DNA from: CAZBMJ01 sp964493205
Lineage (GTDB): Bacteria > Myxococcota > UBA727 > JABDBI01
Direction of reading: 5' to 3'
DNA length: 33,831 nt
Assembly: GCA_964493205.1 (NCBI GenBank)
Contig: CAZBMJ010000025.1
Span: forward strand, 1-33,831
A program made the translations under genes and the position numbers. This document shows positions 32,459 to 33,831 of this stretch, in pieces. The notes under the pieces are model-generated. The model saw only the letters and a program-made list of their open reading frames with translations. It searched no databases and was not told the DNA's origin. How positions within the stretch are numbered: the first letter of the stretch is position 1; each line of letters begins with the position of its first letter.

Positions 32459-33646
32459 ATGAAAAAACTCTTATTTTTATCGCTCTTCATCTATGGCAGT
32501 TTAGCCTGCGACAAAGAAAAGCTGTTTTTAAATGGCTATATAAAGCATGCCCAAGACATTATTTTTACCGATTGTGACCCTTATGATAAGCAAAGAAATC
32601 ATAGCTGCGCAGTTTTTGCTACTGATTCTGGTTTAAGAATATATGATGCCAGTGATGAAGAATTAGTGCTTGGTCCAACTGGCTATTTCCCCCTAAAAAT
32701 AAACAGTGGCAATTTTAATAAGCTAAGCACTATTATTAGCCCCTATGAAACAAGTAAGTCTTTTATTGCTTTTGATGAAGTAGATTTAAACTTATTTATC
32801 ATAGACACCAAAGGAACTGATAGTTTTAAGTTAAAAAAACCTCTAAAGCTTTTAAATATACCCTCTAGCGTGGCAGCATTTAGTCTAGATCAAGACTTTA
32901 TAAAAATTTTAATAACCTATAAAAATAATAACTTAGATATTATTACTGTTGATAAAAGAACTGGCCAAGAAAGCACAAGCAACCCCAAAAGAACTATACC
33001 TATAGTAGGGGCAACATTATCTCATATAAAAATAGATGAAAAAGCGAGTATGGCTATTATCAGCGACGAAGGACAGGATTCAATTCAGATTTTATCGCTG
33101 CCAAGTTTTATTGTTCAGCCCAGCATAAACATTGGGTTTCGCAGTAAAAAAATATACGTAGCTACTCAAGATAATCAGCTCTATGCCTTAGCTTTTAATG
33201 CTTTAGATAAAGAAGTTGCTTTAATACATTTACAAAGCAGAAGAGTCACTACCAAAAAGATGAGCAATTTTTTACAAGCTGCTTATTTTCCTTCTGGTAA
33301 TTTTACTAGCTGTGATGGGCATAAAAATTGGTTTTTGGTAACTGACGTAAACTCTAAGTTAAGCTATTTTTCTTTCGATACCACAGGCACTATTAATAGT
33401 ATAAAAGAATTAGATCTGGCCGATAAAAATAATATGGCAACTAAAAGCTTGGTAATAAGTGAAATAGCTGGTGGTTATGTAAAAAATAGTGTTGGTAAAA
33501 CATGTAAAAGACAGGTTTTTATTGCCACAAGCTCAGCCCATGATTATTATAGCAACCGCGCAATTGAGGCCCAAGGAAACATGTGTGAAGCAGATACTTC
33601 TTTAGTGCTTAGACTTGGGCCAGATAGTCTAGCTGATAAAAAATAA
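32459..33646 (+). CDS. exported propeller-like protein, possible lipoprotein
   Basis: This is a 395-aa protein. The signal sequence (about 1-16) ends GSLAC (Cys17), an imperfect lipobox, so it may be lipidated or simply cleaved. Strand-rich repeated units follow, for example CAVFATDSGLRIYDASDEE, SFIAFDEVDLNLFIIDTKG, MAIISDEGQDSIQILSLPS and KIYVATQDNQLYALAF, suggesting a beta-propeller. Cysteines late in the chain (about 287, 350 and 374) may form disulfides. It starts 10 bases after the previous lipoprotein and resembles it in layout, so the pair may be an ancient duplication or partners. The function is unknown. Confidence 0.65.
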   Translation: MKKLLFLSLFIYGSLACDKEKLFLNGYIKHAQDIIFTDCDPYDKQRNHSCAVFATDSGLRIYDASDEELVLGPTGYFPLKINSGNFNKLSTIISPYETSKSFIAFDEVDLNLFIIDTKGTDSFKLKKPLKLLNIPSSVAAFSLDQDFIKILITYKNNNLDIITVDKRTGQESTSNPKRTIPIVGATLSHIKIDEKASMAIISDEGQDSIQILSLPSFIVQPSINIGFRSKKIYVATQDNQLYALAFNALDKEVALIHLQSRRVTTKKMSNFLQAAYFPSGNFTSCDGHKNWFLVTDVNSKLSYFSFDTTGTINSIKELDLADKNNMATKSLVISEIAGGYVKNSVGKTCKRQVFIATSSAHDYYSNRAIEAQGNMCEADTSLVLRLGPDSLADKK

Positions 33647-33649
33647 TAG

Positions 33650-33831
33650 TATAATTTTTCTTCGCATTTCTGACCATTTTGCAGTATTGATTATTTTACT
33701 AATCCTCCCTGGGAGAATATCTAATGTATCTGTGCAGACCTCATTTGGATGTCAGAATTAACTAACCTAAGGTTTGGATAAGCACAGGTGTTCAAATTCT
33801 GTTTTCAGCGCGTTTCTACGCATAGGCGGCA
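33650..33831 (+). ncRNA. possible truncated structured RNA at window end
   Basis: No open frame of note follows 33646. TATAAT lies at 33650-33655. Downstream are the dyad CTCCCTGGGAG (33705-33715), CTGTGC/GCACAG (33730-33735 with 33782-33787), CAGAATT/AATTCTG (33753-33759 with 33795-33801), AACC/GGTT (33764-33774) and GCGT/ACGC (33810-33821). The G+C rises towards the edge. A dyad start and a GGCGGCA end loosely recall 6S RNA, but the match is not good enough to assign. It could equally be a repeat edge. Confidence 0.2.

Noticed and set aside
33788..33803. GGTGTTCAAATTCTG resembling a tRNA T-arm
   Set aside because: The bases flanking the TTCAAAT-like loop do not form the five-pair stem and no anticodon or acceptor arm is present.
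1..33831. CRISPR array, rRNA genes, insertion-sequence transposase
   Set aside because: No regularly spaced direct repeats, no rRNA-like conserved stretches and no transposase-like frame were seen anywhere in the window.

Overview
The window is AT-rich (roughly 30% G+C by eye), densely coded and Gram-negative in character. It has a complete type II secretion (T2SS) cluster with secretin, many Sec signal peptides, two probable lipoproteins and a SurA-like periplasmic protein. Two features point to a 'deltaproteobacterial' lineage (Myxococcota or Bdellovibrionota in the broad sense): the T2SS gene order C-D-E-F-G-H-I-J-K-L-M-N with a PilM-like GspL and a GspN of the delta/Leptospira kind, and a small CopG-like protein resembling the TIGR04563 family. 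The low G+C and the many unrecognised secreted proteins suggest a host-associated or reduced genome. I cannot name the organism. The odd length and GC-rich or structured ends suggest this may be a whole contig that broke at repeats.

Layout. 1-278: a GC-rich block and the mfd leader. 279-3731: mfd (transcription-repair coupling factor). 3843-4112: CopG/TIGR04563-like regulator. 4241-10394: an accessory-looking stretch of mostly single genes on alternating strands, in which six of eight products carry export signals. It contains a CPAF-like S41 protease and a divergent ankyrin-like protein, interrupted only by an MGMT/DUF1653 pair. 10396-23991: the minus-strand T2SS operon gspC to gspN, about 13.6 kb, with a 108-bp inverted-repeat element between gspG and gspH. 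24255-28650: a minus-strand housekeeping run comprising a SurA-like chaperone, a NYN-domain protein, an FmdB zinc ribbon, a bacterioferritin-like protein, a 59-aa protein and the CCA-adding enzyme. 28723-30202: two more secreted unknowns. 30242-33646: uppP followed by a small membrane protein and two repeat-rich, propeller-like envelope proteins. 33647-33831: a non-coding end that may hold a truncated structured RNA.

How it may fit together. The T2SS would export folded periplasmic proteins, and the window supplies plausible cargo on both sides of it, each with a Sec signal. The strongest candidate is the CPAF-like protease. Its His93/Ser482/Glu541 match the chlamydial CPAF triad, including the exact 59-residue Ser-Glu spacing. 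No prepilin peptidase (gspO) or pilotin (gspS) is present, so they must be encoded elsewhere. The most notable non-coding signals are the inverted-repeat element after the major pseudopilin gene and a terminator-like hairpin that buries the Shine-Dalgarno sequence of the SurA-like gene.
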